Assembly (NCBI GenBank): GCA_963795935.1
Contig: CAWCJO010000010.1
Coordinates: 74,834-138,833 of the forward strand
DNA length: 64,000 nucleotides
Direction: 5' to 3'
Source of the DNA: JAICMB01 sp963795935
Lineage (GTDB): Bacteria > Acidobacteriota > Terriglobia > Bryobacterales > Bryobacteraceae
Position numbers and translations under genes: made by a program. Shown one piece after another: positions 1 to 8,316 of the stretch. The notes under the pieces were generated by a model. The model was given only the letters and a program-made list of their open reading frames with translations, ran no database searches and was not told the origin of the DNA. Position 1 is the first letter of the stretch; the number at the start of each line of letters is the position of its first letter.

Positions 1-769
1 AGTAAACCAGCGAGTTATTAACGCTGTCGACGGGATCGTTCTCCGCCTGCAGCAAAAACGTAGGGGGCGTCCGGCGAGTGACCGGAACATCCGGATTCAA
101 CGCAAACTTCTTATCGGAAATCCAGAGGTGTCCCGGATAAAGGGCCACCGCGAAATCCGGGCGGCAGCTTACTTTGTCGGCCGCATCTACAGCCGGATAC
201 AAACGCTTATCGAAGTGCGTGCTGATATCCGCCGCCAGGTGCCCGCCTGCGGAGAATCCAAGCACGCCGATCTTGTGCGGATCGATATGGTACTCCGCGG
301 CGTGAAGGCGGACCAGCCCCACTGTCCTCTGTGCATCTTCGAGCGCCATCGGGGCTTTCGGATTCATCTGACATTTGCATTTTTGATCCCGATGCGGCCC
401 CGAGTACGGAACGCGGTACTTCAACAGCACGCACGTAATCCCCTTGGACGTCTGCCAGTCGCAGACCTCCGTGCCTTCGAGGTCGATCGCCAGGTCGAAA
501 TAGCCCCCGCCCGGAAACACGACTATCGCAACGCCCGTATTCTTTCCCTTCGGCGAATAGACCGTCATCGTGGGTCGTGAGACGTTGTCGACCTCTCCCG
601 CCTCCGGCGTCGTTTCGGTGTCCGCCGGCGGGCCAAACTGCGCATCTGGCGGCATCCCCGGCCATATCGGCGCTTGCGCGTGGCCTGGCGACGGCTGCCA
701 GCCAGCCTTCTGGGCGAACAAGCTGCCGCAAGCAAACACCAGGAGGAGGATCGGGACCAGGGCTTTCAT
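1..769 (-). CDS. secreted alpha/beta-hydrolase (esterase/acetylxylan-esterase-like), C-terminus beyond window
   Basis: Read on the minus strand from ATG at 769, the frame stays open for about 256 codons and runs off the left edge, so the C-terminus is missing. The protein starts with a signal peptide (MKALVPILLLVFACGSLFAQ). It then shows an oxyanion-loop motif (VFPGGGYFDLA), the nucleophile elbow GFSAGGH with its Ser, and a late segment LLQAENDPVDSV that should carry the catalytic Asp. The His lies beyond the edge. This matches the dienelactone-hydrolase/BD-FAE-like esterases that are often secreted for deacylating plant polysaccharides or xenobiotic esters. The exact substrate cannot be read from the sequence. 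An IS element sits about 130 bp upstream of the start and may separate the gene from its native promoter. Confidence 0.85.
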   Translation of the reverse strand, partial: MKALVPILLLVFACGSLFAQKAGWQPSPGHAQAPIWPGMPPDAQFGPPADTETTPEAGEVDNVSRPTMTVYSPKGKNTGVAIVVFPGGGYFDLAIDLEGTEVCDWQTSKGITCVLLKYRVPYSGPHRDQKCKCQMNPKAPMALEDAQRTVGLVRLHAAEYHIDPHKIGVLGFSAGGHLAADISTHFDKRLYPAVDAADKVSCRPDFAVALYPGHLWISDKKFALNPDVPVTRRTPPTFLLQAENDPVDSVNNSLVY

Positions 770-891
770 GTGTTCAGGATGTTTTCTCAAGCGCGCAGCG
801 GACGCGCTTCAGCAACTCGATGAGCTTAGCACTGAACGGTTCATCGCGCGGCCGCACCGATCCGTGTCGTCGCCAAGAGTGCGCCTACGGG

Positions 892-928
892 TCGGATTCG
901 AGGGCGTCCCAACTTTAGTTGAAGGTTG
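892..928. repeat. left target duplication and terminal inverted repeat of IS copy 1
   Basis: The 8-bp sequence tcggattc at 892-899 is repeated immediately outside the other end of the element (2340-2347), so it is the target site duplication. Positions 900-928 form the left terminal inverted repeat, which pairs with 2311-2339 with only a few mismatches over 29 bp. An 8-bp duplication and inverted repeats of this length fit the IS256 family. Confidence 0.93.
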
Positions 929-2339
929 GTAGGCGGCGGTTGGCGCCGATTCGATAGAATGCGGTTGCCAGACGCAGAAAAACCGAAAGGAACCTACCGC
1001 CGTGAAAAAACCTTATCACATCGTGACCCGCGCCGCGCGCGAGTCGGAAGCCGTCATCGAACAGTTCTGCCAAGCCAACGGGCAGATCCTGCTCGCCATC
1101 GTCAACTTGATCCAGAATGCCAGCCAGGTGGTGGAGACCGTGATCTATGAAATCGGGCATCAAACGCTGGAACAGATTCTGCTCCTGAGCGCCGAGCAAC
1201 TCGCCGGCGCATGCACTTCCGGCAAAGCTAGCGGCGAGATCCGCCACCATGGATCGCAAGCGGGCAGTGTGCAACTGGCGGACCGGAAGATGAAAGTGAA
1301 ACGGCCCCGGCTACGGCACAAGAGCCAAGGTGAAGTGAAGGTCCCCGCCTATGAGATGCTGCGCCGCGATCGAGGTCTCGGTGAGCACATGTTGGGCGCT
1401 CTGCTGCGCGGGGTGTCGACCCGGGAATACCAGGAAGTTCTGCCGCGGATGGCGGAAACGGTGGGGGTGTCGCGCAGCGCCATCAGCCGCAAAGCCATCG
1501 AGGCGAGCACGGAGCAACGGTAGCAATTGCAAGAGCGGCGCTGGGACAAGGTTGAAATCCTGGTGATCTGCATCGATGGCCAACGCTTTGGGGCACAGCA
1601 CGTGCTCAGCGCCGTGGGAGTCGATGAGGAAGGAAAGAAGCACATCCTGGGTATCGCGGCCGGCGCGACGGAGAACGCGGCCGCCGTCAAGACGCTGTTA
1701 ACGCGCTTGCGAGAGCAAGGTTTGCCCACGGACCGCAAATACTTGTTCATCATTGACGGCGCGAGAGCCTTGCGAGCTGGTATCGACGAAGTTTTCGGCT
1801 GCCGATCAGCGGTACAGCGGTGTCGCAATCACAAGCTGGAAAACGTCATGAAGGAGCTGCCCAAGGAACAGCAAGGCCAAACGCGGCACCTGATGCGGGC
1901 CGCCTGGAAGGTAAAGACGGCAGAGGAAGGTGAGAAGCGGCTGGAGCAAATCGCGCGCCTGCTGGAGCGCGATCACGAATCTGCGGCGCGGAGCTTGCGT
2001 GAAGGAATGAAGGAAATGTTCACCTTGCAGAGGCTTCAAATCCCGGTAAGCTTGCACAAGTGCCTGGCTACCACCAACCTCATTGAAAGCCCACACAGTG
2101 GAGTTCGTCATCGCACGGATAACGTGAGCCGCTGGCGCGACAGCGACATGGTGGAGTGTTGGGTGGCATCGGCCTGGTTACTCACTGAAAAGCATTTTCA
2201 CCGTATCGATGGTTATGAGCATCTGTGGGTCTTGGGCTGCGATCCTTGGCCGGGAAACCAAGTCAGCGAAAAAGGAGAACGTAGCGTAACATGAACTCAG
2301 CCGCCCCTATCAACCTTCAACTAAACTCGGGACGCCTTC
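900..2339 (+). mobile_element. IS256-type insertion sequence, copy 1 (transposase inactivated)
   Basis: This 1,440-bp element is bounded by 29-bp inverted repeats and 8-bp direct repeats, and carries one transposase gene on the plus strand. It is nearly identical to the second copy at 59128-62582 apart from the group II intron there. Intact inverted repeats mean it could still be mobilised in trans by a functional copy. The insertion lies between the hydrolase start (769) and non-coding sequence that precedes the ankyrin gene. Confidence 0.93.
1002..2294 (+). pseudogene. IS256-family (Mutator-type) transposase, broken by stop and frameshifts
   Basis: The gene begins at GTG 1002 after a gaaaggaacc ribosome-binding region. 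A TAG at 1521-1523 interrupts it where the sister copy reads CAG. Near 1796-1815 an inserted G and a lost C shift the frame for a few codons (VFGCRSAVQRC here, VFGSDQPVQRC in the sister). A further inserted base near 2230 alters the last ~20 residues (WVLGCDPWPG against WALAAILGRE). Catalytic-core landmarks are present: the IDGQRFG and FIIDGARAL aspartates, the QRCRNHKLENV motif and the NLIESPHSG glutamate. Together these defects make an active enzyme unlikely. Confidence 0.92.
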
Positions 2340-2347
2340 TCGGATTC
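2311..2347. repeat. right terminal inverted repeat and target duplication of IS copy 1
   Basis: Positions 2311-2339 are the right inverted repeat, the reverse complement of 900-928 with few mismatches. The second copy of the 8-bp duplication tcggattc follows directly at 2340-2347, fixing the element boundary to the base. Confidence 0.93.
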
Positions 2348-2793
2348 CAGGTTCCCGGCAGTCCACCCGCATTCTATCCTTCCCGAATCGGCGCATCGTG
2401 CGTGATTCAAGAAAGCCGCGGCTCGTTCACCACTGCGGACTTCGCCCTTTCCAGATCCGGTAACGGCAACACGGTTGTCGGCGCGGGATTCGTTTCTCGC
2501 GTGAGCGTTGGGGCATCGTTCGCGGTCCTCCAAACCGCGCAACGATGATGCGCGAGCCTGATCGCCGGCGGTTGGCGCGCGATCCGCTGTCAATCCGGAG
2601 AATCGCAGTCCGCCATCCGGCAAAGTACACCGTAGCGCGTCCGCCCGGTGTTATCCTCTCGTTTGGCGTGTTCAGGACGCCTCCGTGTCCGCGGAAAGGG
2701 ACAGCGTCCCACCGAACTTCAACTCTCCCGATCTTGAGTGAACTCTTTTCTGCCTGAGCCAGCGGACACCGGGCGCAATGGAAAGGAGCTCAT
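2348..2793. other. 446-bp stretch without a convincing gene
   Basis: Open frames of 60-100 codons occur on both strands here, but none has a ribosome-binding site, a recognisable domain or an amino-acid composition typical of a protein, and several run into the IS end. The sequence is the former upstream region of the hydrolase, separated from it by the IS. The last 15 bases hold the ribosome-binding site of the ankyrin gene. I see no clear promoter. Confidence 0.5.
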
Positions 2794-4428
2794 ATGAAGC
2801 AGAAGCTAGCCACCCGCGTCATGCGGGAACATCCCAACCTCGAACAACTCAAGCGCCAGGCAAAAGAGCTGCTGATCGGCTTTAAAACCGGCGATCCTGA
2901 GGCAGCCCGCGAGGTCAACGCGCATCACAATGGAGCCGGCGCTGCGACATTCGCCTTGCACGATGCGCAACTGGTGATCGCCCGCGCCTACGGATTCGAT
3001 AGCTGGCCGAAGCTGAAGGCGTACATTGACGGCGTTACCGTCAAGCGGCTTATCGAAGCGGTGCGCGCCGGCGATGTCGCGCTCGTGCGAACGATGATAA
3101 AGGCGCGGCCTGAGCTTGCCGATATGACGGCGTCATATGGAGACGAGCGTCGCGCGATCCACTATGCTGTCGTTCACCGCTGGCCGGAGATCGTGCGATT
3201 GCTCATGCGGAATGGCGCGAACGCGCGCGCCGGCATACATCCACACCGCGATGCGACGTCCGCGTGGACGTTGGCGTCTGAGCGCGGCTATGACGAGATC
3301 GTGGCAATCATTGAGGAGGAAGAGGAACGCCGAGGCTCGACCGCGGACGATGCGGCGACGGCTTCAGAGCCCGTGCCCGATGATGAAGCCGCTCGTAGGG
3401 CCGTTGCCGGCGGCGACTTGGAGTGGGTGCGCGCGCGTCATGCCGAGGGCAAACTCGCGAATCGCATCGATTGGAACGAAGGCGGCCTGCTTACCATCGC
3501 GGTCCGAAACAACCGCCTGGCTGCTCTCGAGTTGCTGCTCGACTGCGGCCTCGATCCCGACGAGCGCGTCTCCGGCGGCGAAGGCGACTGGACCGCACAC
3601 TCGGCAGGCTACCCGTTGTGGTGCTGCGCGGCGCTGGGACGTCGTGACATGGCCGAGGTACTGCTCGATCGCGGCGCGAGTCCAAATGTGCATGTCGACT
3701 CCAGCGGGTCTCCCGTCTATAGCGCCTTCAGCCACAAACAGTGGGAAATGGCGGCTTTACTCCGGGAGCGCGGGGGGCTGGTGACAGGGGACATCGCGGC
3801 CATCTATCGCCAGACCGGCCTCGCAAGGCAGATGCTGATCGACGACGAACTTGGCATATTACCCAACGGACTCAAGCCTCGCGATAAGACACTCGCGGAA
3901 GAGTTGCTCCGCTTCGGCGCCGACGGAGGAGCTGTCGACATTGTCCGTATATCGTTAGAGCGCATCAACTGGGCTCGCGGCGACCCGCGATGGTTTGGCA
4001 TGCTTGCGTCGCCGCTGTCGTTCTGGCATCACATCCCATGGCTGTACGCGGGCAACAAGGAGTTCGATCGCGAAGGTTATCTCGCGTGTTTCCGCCTCAT
4101 TCTCGAATCGTGCGATGTGAACGTCGTCGGCGCATTCGGGCGGACAATTCTCCACGAAGTCGCGGCCATGGGCGATTGGATCGCCGACGGCGAAGTGGCC
4201 GCCTTTGGACGTGTGGCGCTCGACGCCGGCGCACTCACGGATCGGCGCGACGAGATCCTCCAGAGCACCCCTCTCGGTTGGGCCTGCCGTTGGGGGCGCA
4301 TCCAGCTTGTCCGGATGATGATCGAGAGCGGAGCGGACCCGGAGGAGAACGACGCCGAGCCGTGGGCGCGCCCGCGGTCGTGGGCGCTGAAGATGGGTCA
4401 CGACGAGATCGTATCCGCGCTCGGTTAA
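2794..4428 (+). CDS. ankyrin-repeat protein with N-terminal alpha-helical module
   Basis: The start at ATG 2794 is fixed by an AAGGAG site at 2783-2788, five bases upstream; an in-frame ATG at 2821 has no such site. The 544-residue protein opens with a roughly 75-residue helical module (HPNLEQLKRQAKELL, then LHDAQLVIARAYGFDSWPKL). Ankyrin-type units follow, with motifs such as RRAIHYAVVHRWPEIVRLL, LLTIAVRNNRLAALELLLD and TPLGWACRWGRIQLVRMMI. There is no signal peptide, so it is probably cytoplasmic. Ankyrin repeats bind other proteins; the partner is unknown. It is a clear paralog of the protein at 31658-33259, which shares the same N-terminal module. No neighbour suggests a pathway. Confidence 0.9.
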   Translation: MKQKLATRVMREHPNLEQLKRQAKELLIGFKTGDPEAAREVNAHHNGAGAATFALHDAQLVIARAYGFDSWPKLKAYIDGVTVKRLIEAVRAGDVALVRTMIKARPELADMTASYGDERRAIHYAVVHRWPEIVRLLMRNGANARAGIHPHRDATSAWTLASERGYDEIVAIIEEEEERRGSTADDAATASEPVPDDEAARRAVAGGDLEWVRARHAEGKLANRIDWNEGGLLTIAVRNNRLAALELLLDCGLDPDERVSGGEGDWTAHSAGYPLWCCAALGRRDMAEVLLDRGASPNVHVDSSGSPVYSAFSHKQWEMAALLRERGGLVTGDIAAIYRQTGLARQMLIDDELGILPNGLKPRDKTLAEELLRFGADGGAVDIVRISLERINWARGDPRWFGMLASPLSFWHHIPWLYAGNKEFDREGYLACFRLILESCDVNVVGAFGRTILHEVAAMGDWIADGEVAAFGRVALDAGALTDRRDEILQSTPLGWACRWGRIQLVRMMIESGADPEENDAEPWARPRSWALKMGHDEIVSALG

Positions 4429-4567
4429 CGTCTCCAAGCCTTCCCTTATTGTGCACTGGGCCGCGCCGATCCGCGCGCCCTCAACCCCGCTACTCCGCCC
4501 CAATGCCGTAGCGGCGCCTGAACCGAGTAGCGCGGCTTCTCGTACATACATCGCCGGCGCCCCCGCC

Positions 4568-5399
4568 TCAATCGGTTCCGTAGTTGATTTCAAGCCGGCG
4601 GATGCGGCGGCCCGACCACACAATGACGAGGGCGCTCAGCAGCAGCAGGCTGGGGATCGCGACCAGCGGCGACGCCGGATCCGGATTGACGGCCAACAGC
4701 GAGAAGGGAGGCGGAACCTGCGGCGGAACCTCCACCGGACAGAGCGACTTCAGATAATAAATGACGCTGAATTTCTGCAGAAACGCCGGCAGGAACGAAT
4801 TAATCGATTCCCACACCAGGATCACCGCCGCCGGCACGATGGGGTTGCGCATCAGCACTCCCGCGGCCAGAAAAACGCTGCCGTAGCCGACGCAGGCCAG
4901 CACCGTCACGCCCAGATACGAGAAAAGATGATGCAGCCCGTCGCCCCGGAATACGAATTGCTGAATCGTCGGCGGATCGTAATACCAGTACAAGGCCACC
5001 AGTTGGAGCACCGCGCTGGTCCCGAAAATCACGGAGGCCGCCAGCAGCCCGGCGATGAATTTGCCCGCCATCAGAACCTCCCGGCGGATCGGCGCCAGGA
5101 AATAGAAATGCAGGCTGCGATCGAGCATCTCCCCCCGGATCAGGTTCATAAAGATGCCCGACGCAGCCGAAAAAGATCGCCAGCCGCAAATAGAAAAACT
5201 GGAAAACCGTCGCGAAGATATTCGTATCCTGCCCGAAATCGCCGGGCTCGCCGCGCCGCATCTGCACGATCGTATGCCCGATATACAGCAACAGCGGAAG
5301 CAGCGCCAACACATAGATCCACGCGCCGCGTCTGGCGAAAAACGTCTTGCGCAGCTCCAGACGAATCACCGCCAGGATCTGAGCCAGCCACAGGTTCAC
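4568..5399 (-). CDS. ABC-2 type transporter permease (frameshifted)
   Basis: This is the last gene of the sigma/FecR/ABC operon. Its ATG at 5399 overlaps the stop of the upstream ATPase by 4 bp. The N-terminal half reads MNLWLAQILAVIRLELRKTF with a first membrane helix (LALLPLLLYIGHTIV). The rest reads in another frame (from FMNLIRGEMLDRSLHFYF onward) with four to five more hydrophobic helices. The frames join if one G of the GGG run at 5157-5159 is removed, giving FFGCVGIFMNLIRGEML. The intact protein would be about 276 residues, normal for an ABC-2 permease. Given the homopolymer context this may be a sequencing error; otherwise it is a recent pseudogene. Confidence 0.8.
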
Positions 5400-6337
5400 T
5401 TGCTCGGCTCCTCTCCGCCGATCAGATACTCATACAGCGAATTGACGTCGTCGTCGGCCGGCGCGACCGATTCAATCCCCACGCCGTTCAGCGCGATCTT
5501 ATTCAACATCAGATAAAACTTCTCGGCGTTGCGCGTCTTGATCAGCACCCCGGCCCCGTCCTTGTGTATGCGCGCTTCCACCACGTGCTCCTGCTGAAAC
5601 ATCTTGGACGCCAGCTCTCCGGGCTTACTGCAGCGGATCAGGATCTGCATGGGATGCTCCTCCATCTCCTCGCGCACGCCGCGAATCTGACCTTCGGCCA
5701 CGACGTATCCATTGCTCAGCAAAATCACCTGATCGGAAATGGCGTCGACCTCGTGCAGAATGTGGCTCGAAATGATGACGTGCATGCCCTCTGCGGCAAA
5801 CTGCCGGAACATCGCGATAATCTCGGCGCGCACCAGCGGATCGAGTCCGTTCAAAGGCTCATCCAGCACCAGCACCGAAGGGGCGTGGCAGGTCGACTGC
5901 GCCAGCTTGATGCGCTGCCGCATGCCCTTGCTGTATCCGGCGATCCTGCGGTCGGCCGCGAACGTCATTCCTACGCGCTCGATCGCCTGCGCCGCCAAGC
6001 TCTCCGCTTCCTTCGCCGGGCAGCCGTACAGCCGCAAGTAAGAATAGACGAACTGGCGCCCGGTGAAGCCTTTAGGGAACGAGTCGAATTGAGTGCAGTA
6101 TCCAACTTCGCGAAAAAATTCCTGCGGATTATCCGGCGAGAGGCCCAGCACGCGGATGCGCCCGCGCGTCGGCTGCACCAGGCCGGTCATGAGATTCATC
6201 AGCGTCGTTTTACCCGACCCGTTCGGTCCCACCAGGCTCGTAATTCCCGGCGGGATCGACAGGTTCACGCGGTTCACGCCCAGAACCTCGCCGTAAAACT
6301 TCGAGACATTCTCGAAGACCACCTGCCCCGCGTTCAT
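5396..6337 (-). CDS. ABC transporter ATP-binding protein
   Basis: The 313-residue protein has all nucleotide-binding landmarks in order: Walker A (GPNGSGKTT, about residue 38), the signature loop (YSKGMRQRIKLAQ), Walker B with the catalytic Glu (VLVLDEPLNGLDP) and the switch His (IISSHILHEVD). A C-terminal extension of about 90 residues follows the ATPase core, typical of ABC-2/drug-exporter type ATPases. Its start overlaps the preceding permease (6334) by 4 bp and its stop overlaps the next permease by 4 bp, so it is translationally coupled on both sides. It probably energises export through one or both permeases; the substrate is unknown. Confidence 0.93.
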   Translation of the reverse strand: MNAGQVVFENVSKFYGEVLGVNRVNLSIPPGITSLVGPNGSGKTTLMNLMTGLVQPTRGRIRVLGLSPDNPQEFFREVGYCTQFDSFPKGFTGRQFVYSYLRLYGCPAKEAESLAAQAIERVGMTFAADRRIAGYSKGMRQRIKLAQSTCHAPSVLVLDEPLNGLDPLVRAEIIAMFRQFAAEGMHVIISSHILHEVDAISDQVILLSNGYVVAEGQIRGVREEMEEHPMQILIRCSKPGELASKMFQQEHVVEARIHKDGAGVLIKTRNAEKFYLMLNKIALNGVGIESVAPADDDVNSLYEYLIGGEEPSK

Positions 6338-7200
6338 CGCACGACCTCAATCGCCCGGATCTTGCGCGACAGCAGCCACAAGCACAGCGCGCACACCACG
6401 ACAAGCTGCAGCAGCGCAGCCGTCACGGAAACACCCGCGTCATAATTTTCGACCCGGAACAGGGCCGCCCACACCGTATTCATCATGTGCCCGATGTCCA
6501 GGAAATATCCGTTGGTGGTGCGCATGACGGCATTAACGGCGGCTCCGAAACCGGCCCCCAGGAAAAATGTCCCCAGCACCAGCGCTCCCGCGATCGGCTT
6601 CCATTTCACCCACGCCGACAGCGCCAGCCCGAGAAACGACAACACCAGCACATAGCCCATCGAGCTCAGGAAAATGGCGTTCGCGACCCACAGATTGTTC
6701 CACGTCCATGTCGCGCCCGACAACCCCGCTTCGATGCCGAACAGGATCAGTCCGGGAACCCAAGTCACCAGCGACACGAGCAACGCAATCGCGCAGAACT
6801 TGCCCACGACGTACTCGATCCGCGAGAACGGCCTGCAAAAATAAAGCGGCAGCGCGTTGTTGGCCAGGTCGGGCGAGATCAGCGTCGGACCCGCGAAGGC
6901 GGTCAACAAAAGGGCGAAGTTCGACTGCAGTTGGACGAAGCGCCGCAGATAGCCAGGGATGTCGTCGATCAACCCGTGGCCCGGCGTGATGCGGAACAGC
7001 CGCAGCAAACTTTCGCTGTGGTTCAGATACAGTCCCAGGGCCATAATCGCCGCATTGAAAAAACACAGGATGAAAAAGCCTGTCATGACGCGGGAACGGA
7101 ACAGATAGCGCCAGGCATAGCGCGTCAGAACGGCGCTGCGCGACCAGGCCGGCGTCAGCGCGCCGCGGTAGGAGCGATACGTGCGTTTATAAATGGCCAT
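6334..7200 (-). CDS. ABC-2 type transporter permease
   Basis: The 288-residue membrane protein has a cytoplasmic start (MAIYKRTYRSYRGALTPAWS) followed by about six hydrophobic helices, for example GFFILCFFNAAIMALGLYL, FALLLTAFAGPTLI, IALLVSLVTWVPGLILFGI and ALLQLVVVCALCLWLL. The motif DLANNALPLYFCRPFSRIEY is the conserved cytoplasmic loop of ABC-2 permeases. It overlaps the following ATPase by 4 bp. Its start lies inside the end of a 61-codon open frame at 7187-7372, which could couple its translation to the upstream ATPase. It lacks the fused solute-binding domain of an importer, so an exporter role is likely. Confidence 0.9.
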   Translation of the reverse strand: MAIYKRTYRSYRGALTPAWSRSAVLTRYAWRYLFRSRVMTGFFILCFFNAAIMALGLYLNHSESLLRLFRITPGHGLIDDIPGYLRRFVQLQSNFALLLTAFAGPTLISPDLANNALPLYFCRPFSRIEYVVGKFCAIALLVSLVTWVPGLILFGIEAGLSGATWTWNNLWVANAIFLSSMGYVLVLSFLGLALSAWVKWKPIAGALVLGTFFLGAGFGAAVNAVMRTTNGYFLDIGHMMNTVWAALFRVENYDAGVSVTAALLQLVVVCALCLWLLSRKIRAIEVVR

Positions 7201-7372
7201 CAGATCGCTCCACGGCCATCACCCGCCGCAACTGTCTATCTCGCGCTCCGAGGGCCGCGCGGCAATCGCCCGATCTGCCCCCCGGGCTGCGGGCCACCGG
7301 CCGCAACTGCATCTCGCGCTCCGCCGCCGGCCACCACACTTCGCAAACGCCCTTTCGTTTAGACCGGGCCAT
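7187..7372 (-). CDS. possible 61-residue ORF derived from the ATPase 3' end
   Basis: An open frame from ATG 7372 starts inside the last codons of the upstream ATPase and ends 14 bp past the start codon of the downstream permease, bridging the only gap in the operon. Its product contains AEREMQLRP and then ARDRQLRRV. Both echo the ATPase tail SEREMQLRR. The reading frame therefore seems built from degenerate tandem copies of the end of the neighbouring gene. It has no recognisable domain and may be only a translational bridge or non-coding. Confidence that it makes a functional protein is low. Confidence 0.3.
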   Translation of the reverse strand: MARSKRKGVCEVWWPAAEREMQLRPVARSPGGRSGDCRAALGARDRQLRRVMAVERSDGHL

Positions 7373-7486
7373 TGGGGGCCGCTCCCGCGGGAATGGGGCG
7401 AGGCGGCTGCTCCACCGCCTTCAGGAAAATATCTTCAAGCGAATCGCGGCGGTAATTCAGCCGCCGCAACTGCATCTCGCGCTCCG
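7226..7486. repeat. three copies of a ~23-bp motif at the ATPase 3' end and operon gap
   Basis: The 23-bp block at 7464-7486, inside the ATPase gene, recurs exactly at 7301-7323 and in a slightly altered 25-bp form at 7226-7250. All three are in the same orientation. On the coding strand the block encodes EREMQLR, and the copies are spaced about 75 and 163 bp apart. This looks like old tandem duplication of the gene tail. Confidence 0.8.
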
Positions 7487-8316
7487 ACGCAACGCGGTAT
7501 ACTTCGCGAATGATCGACGCCTTCCGGCAGCACCATTTTGATGCGGCCGTGTCCGATCAGCGCGCATTCGCAGCCGAGCTTCTCGAGCGCCACCGCGAAG
7601 GGGGCCTGATCGCCGACGGTTTCAAGCTCCACGAAACGGCGGTTCGCCTTGCGCTCCTCTTCGAGATTGGAGTAGTGGACGATGCGGCCTTGATTCAGAA
7701 TCAGCACTTCATCGCACGTTTCTTCGACATCGCGAAGCAGGTGCGAGCACAGCACGATGCGCACTTCCCCGGAATCCTTCATTTCCTTGATCAGCCGGAT
7801 CATGCGCAGCCGCGCCGGCGGATCGAGACCGTTGGCGGGCTCGTCGAGAATGACCAGCTTGGGGCCGTGCACGATCGCCTGCGCCAGTTTCGCCAATTGC
7901 TTCATGCCGAGCGAATAGGTGCCCAGCTTGCGATAACGCGCTTCACCCAACCCGACGTAAAAGAGCGCCTCGTGCGCGCGCTCCAGCGCCGCTTCGGAAG
8001 GCAACCCGGACAGCTCCGCCATGAGGCGTATGAAGGCGACCGCAGTCATGTTCGCGATGAAGGAGTCGTTCTCGGGCATGTACCCGGCCAGGGTGCGGAT
8101 GCGGCGCGTTTGCGTGCGGACGTCCAGGTCGAGCACGCGGGCGCTGCCGGAGGCGGGCTTATGAAAGCCCAGCAGAGTGTTGATGAGCGTCGATTTGCCC
8201 GCGCCGTTGGGGCCCAGCAAGCCGATGGCGCGGCCCGAAAGAGTGCAGCTCAGTTGATCGAGAATGGTCCTGGACCCGATCCGGACGCTGAGATTATCGA
8301 GCTCGATGAGGGCCAT
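7359..8316 (-). CDS. ABC transporter ATP-binding protein (3' frameshift)
   Basis: The ATPase starts at ATG 8316, overlapping the end of the FecR-type gene by 23 bp. It shows Walker A (GPNGAGKST), a signature region in variant form (YSLGMKQLAKLAQ), Walker B (LVILDEPANGLDP) and the His switch (VLCSHLLRDVE). Without correction the frame ends at 7435 with an odd tail. A shift near 7512 restores REVYRVASEREMQLRRLNY, then DSLEDIFLKAVEQPP, the usual C-terminal helix of this family, ending at TAA 7359-7361. The intact protein would be about 318 residues. The first, upstream ATPase of two in this operon. Confidence 0.87.

Noticed and set aside
781..887. short minus-strand frame ending KLIELLKRVRCALEKTS before the hydrolase
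   Set aside because: It loosely resembles the end of a response regulator, but it is only about 37 codons long and an in-frame stop lies five codons from the IS, so it cannot be supported.
1521..1523. possible programmed TAG readthrough in IS copy 1
   Set aside because: The sister copy has CAG at the same place, so a single nonsense change explains it. There are also other defects in copy 1.
4451..6445. 664-codon plus-strand open frame opposite the ABC genes
   Set aside because: It is antisense to two ABC genes with clear motifs. Its product is rich in Arg, His and Gln and lacks any domain, the usual shadow in high-GC DNA.
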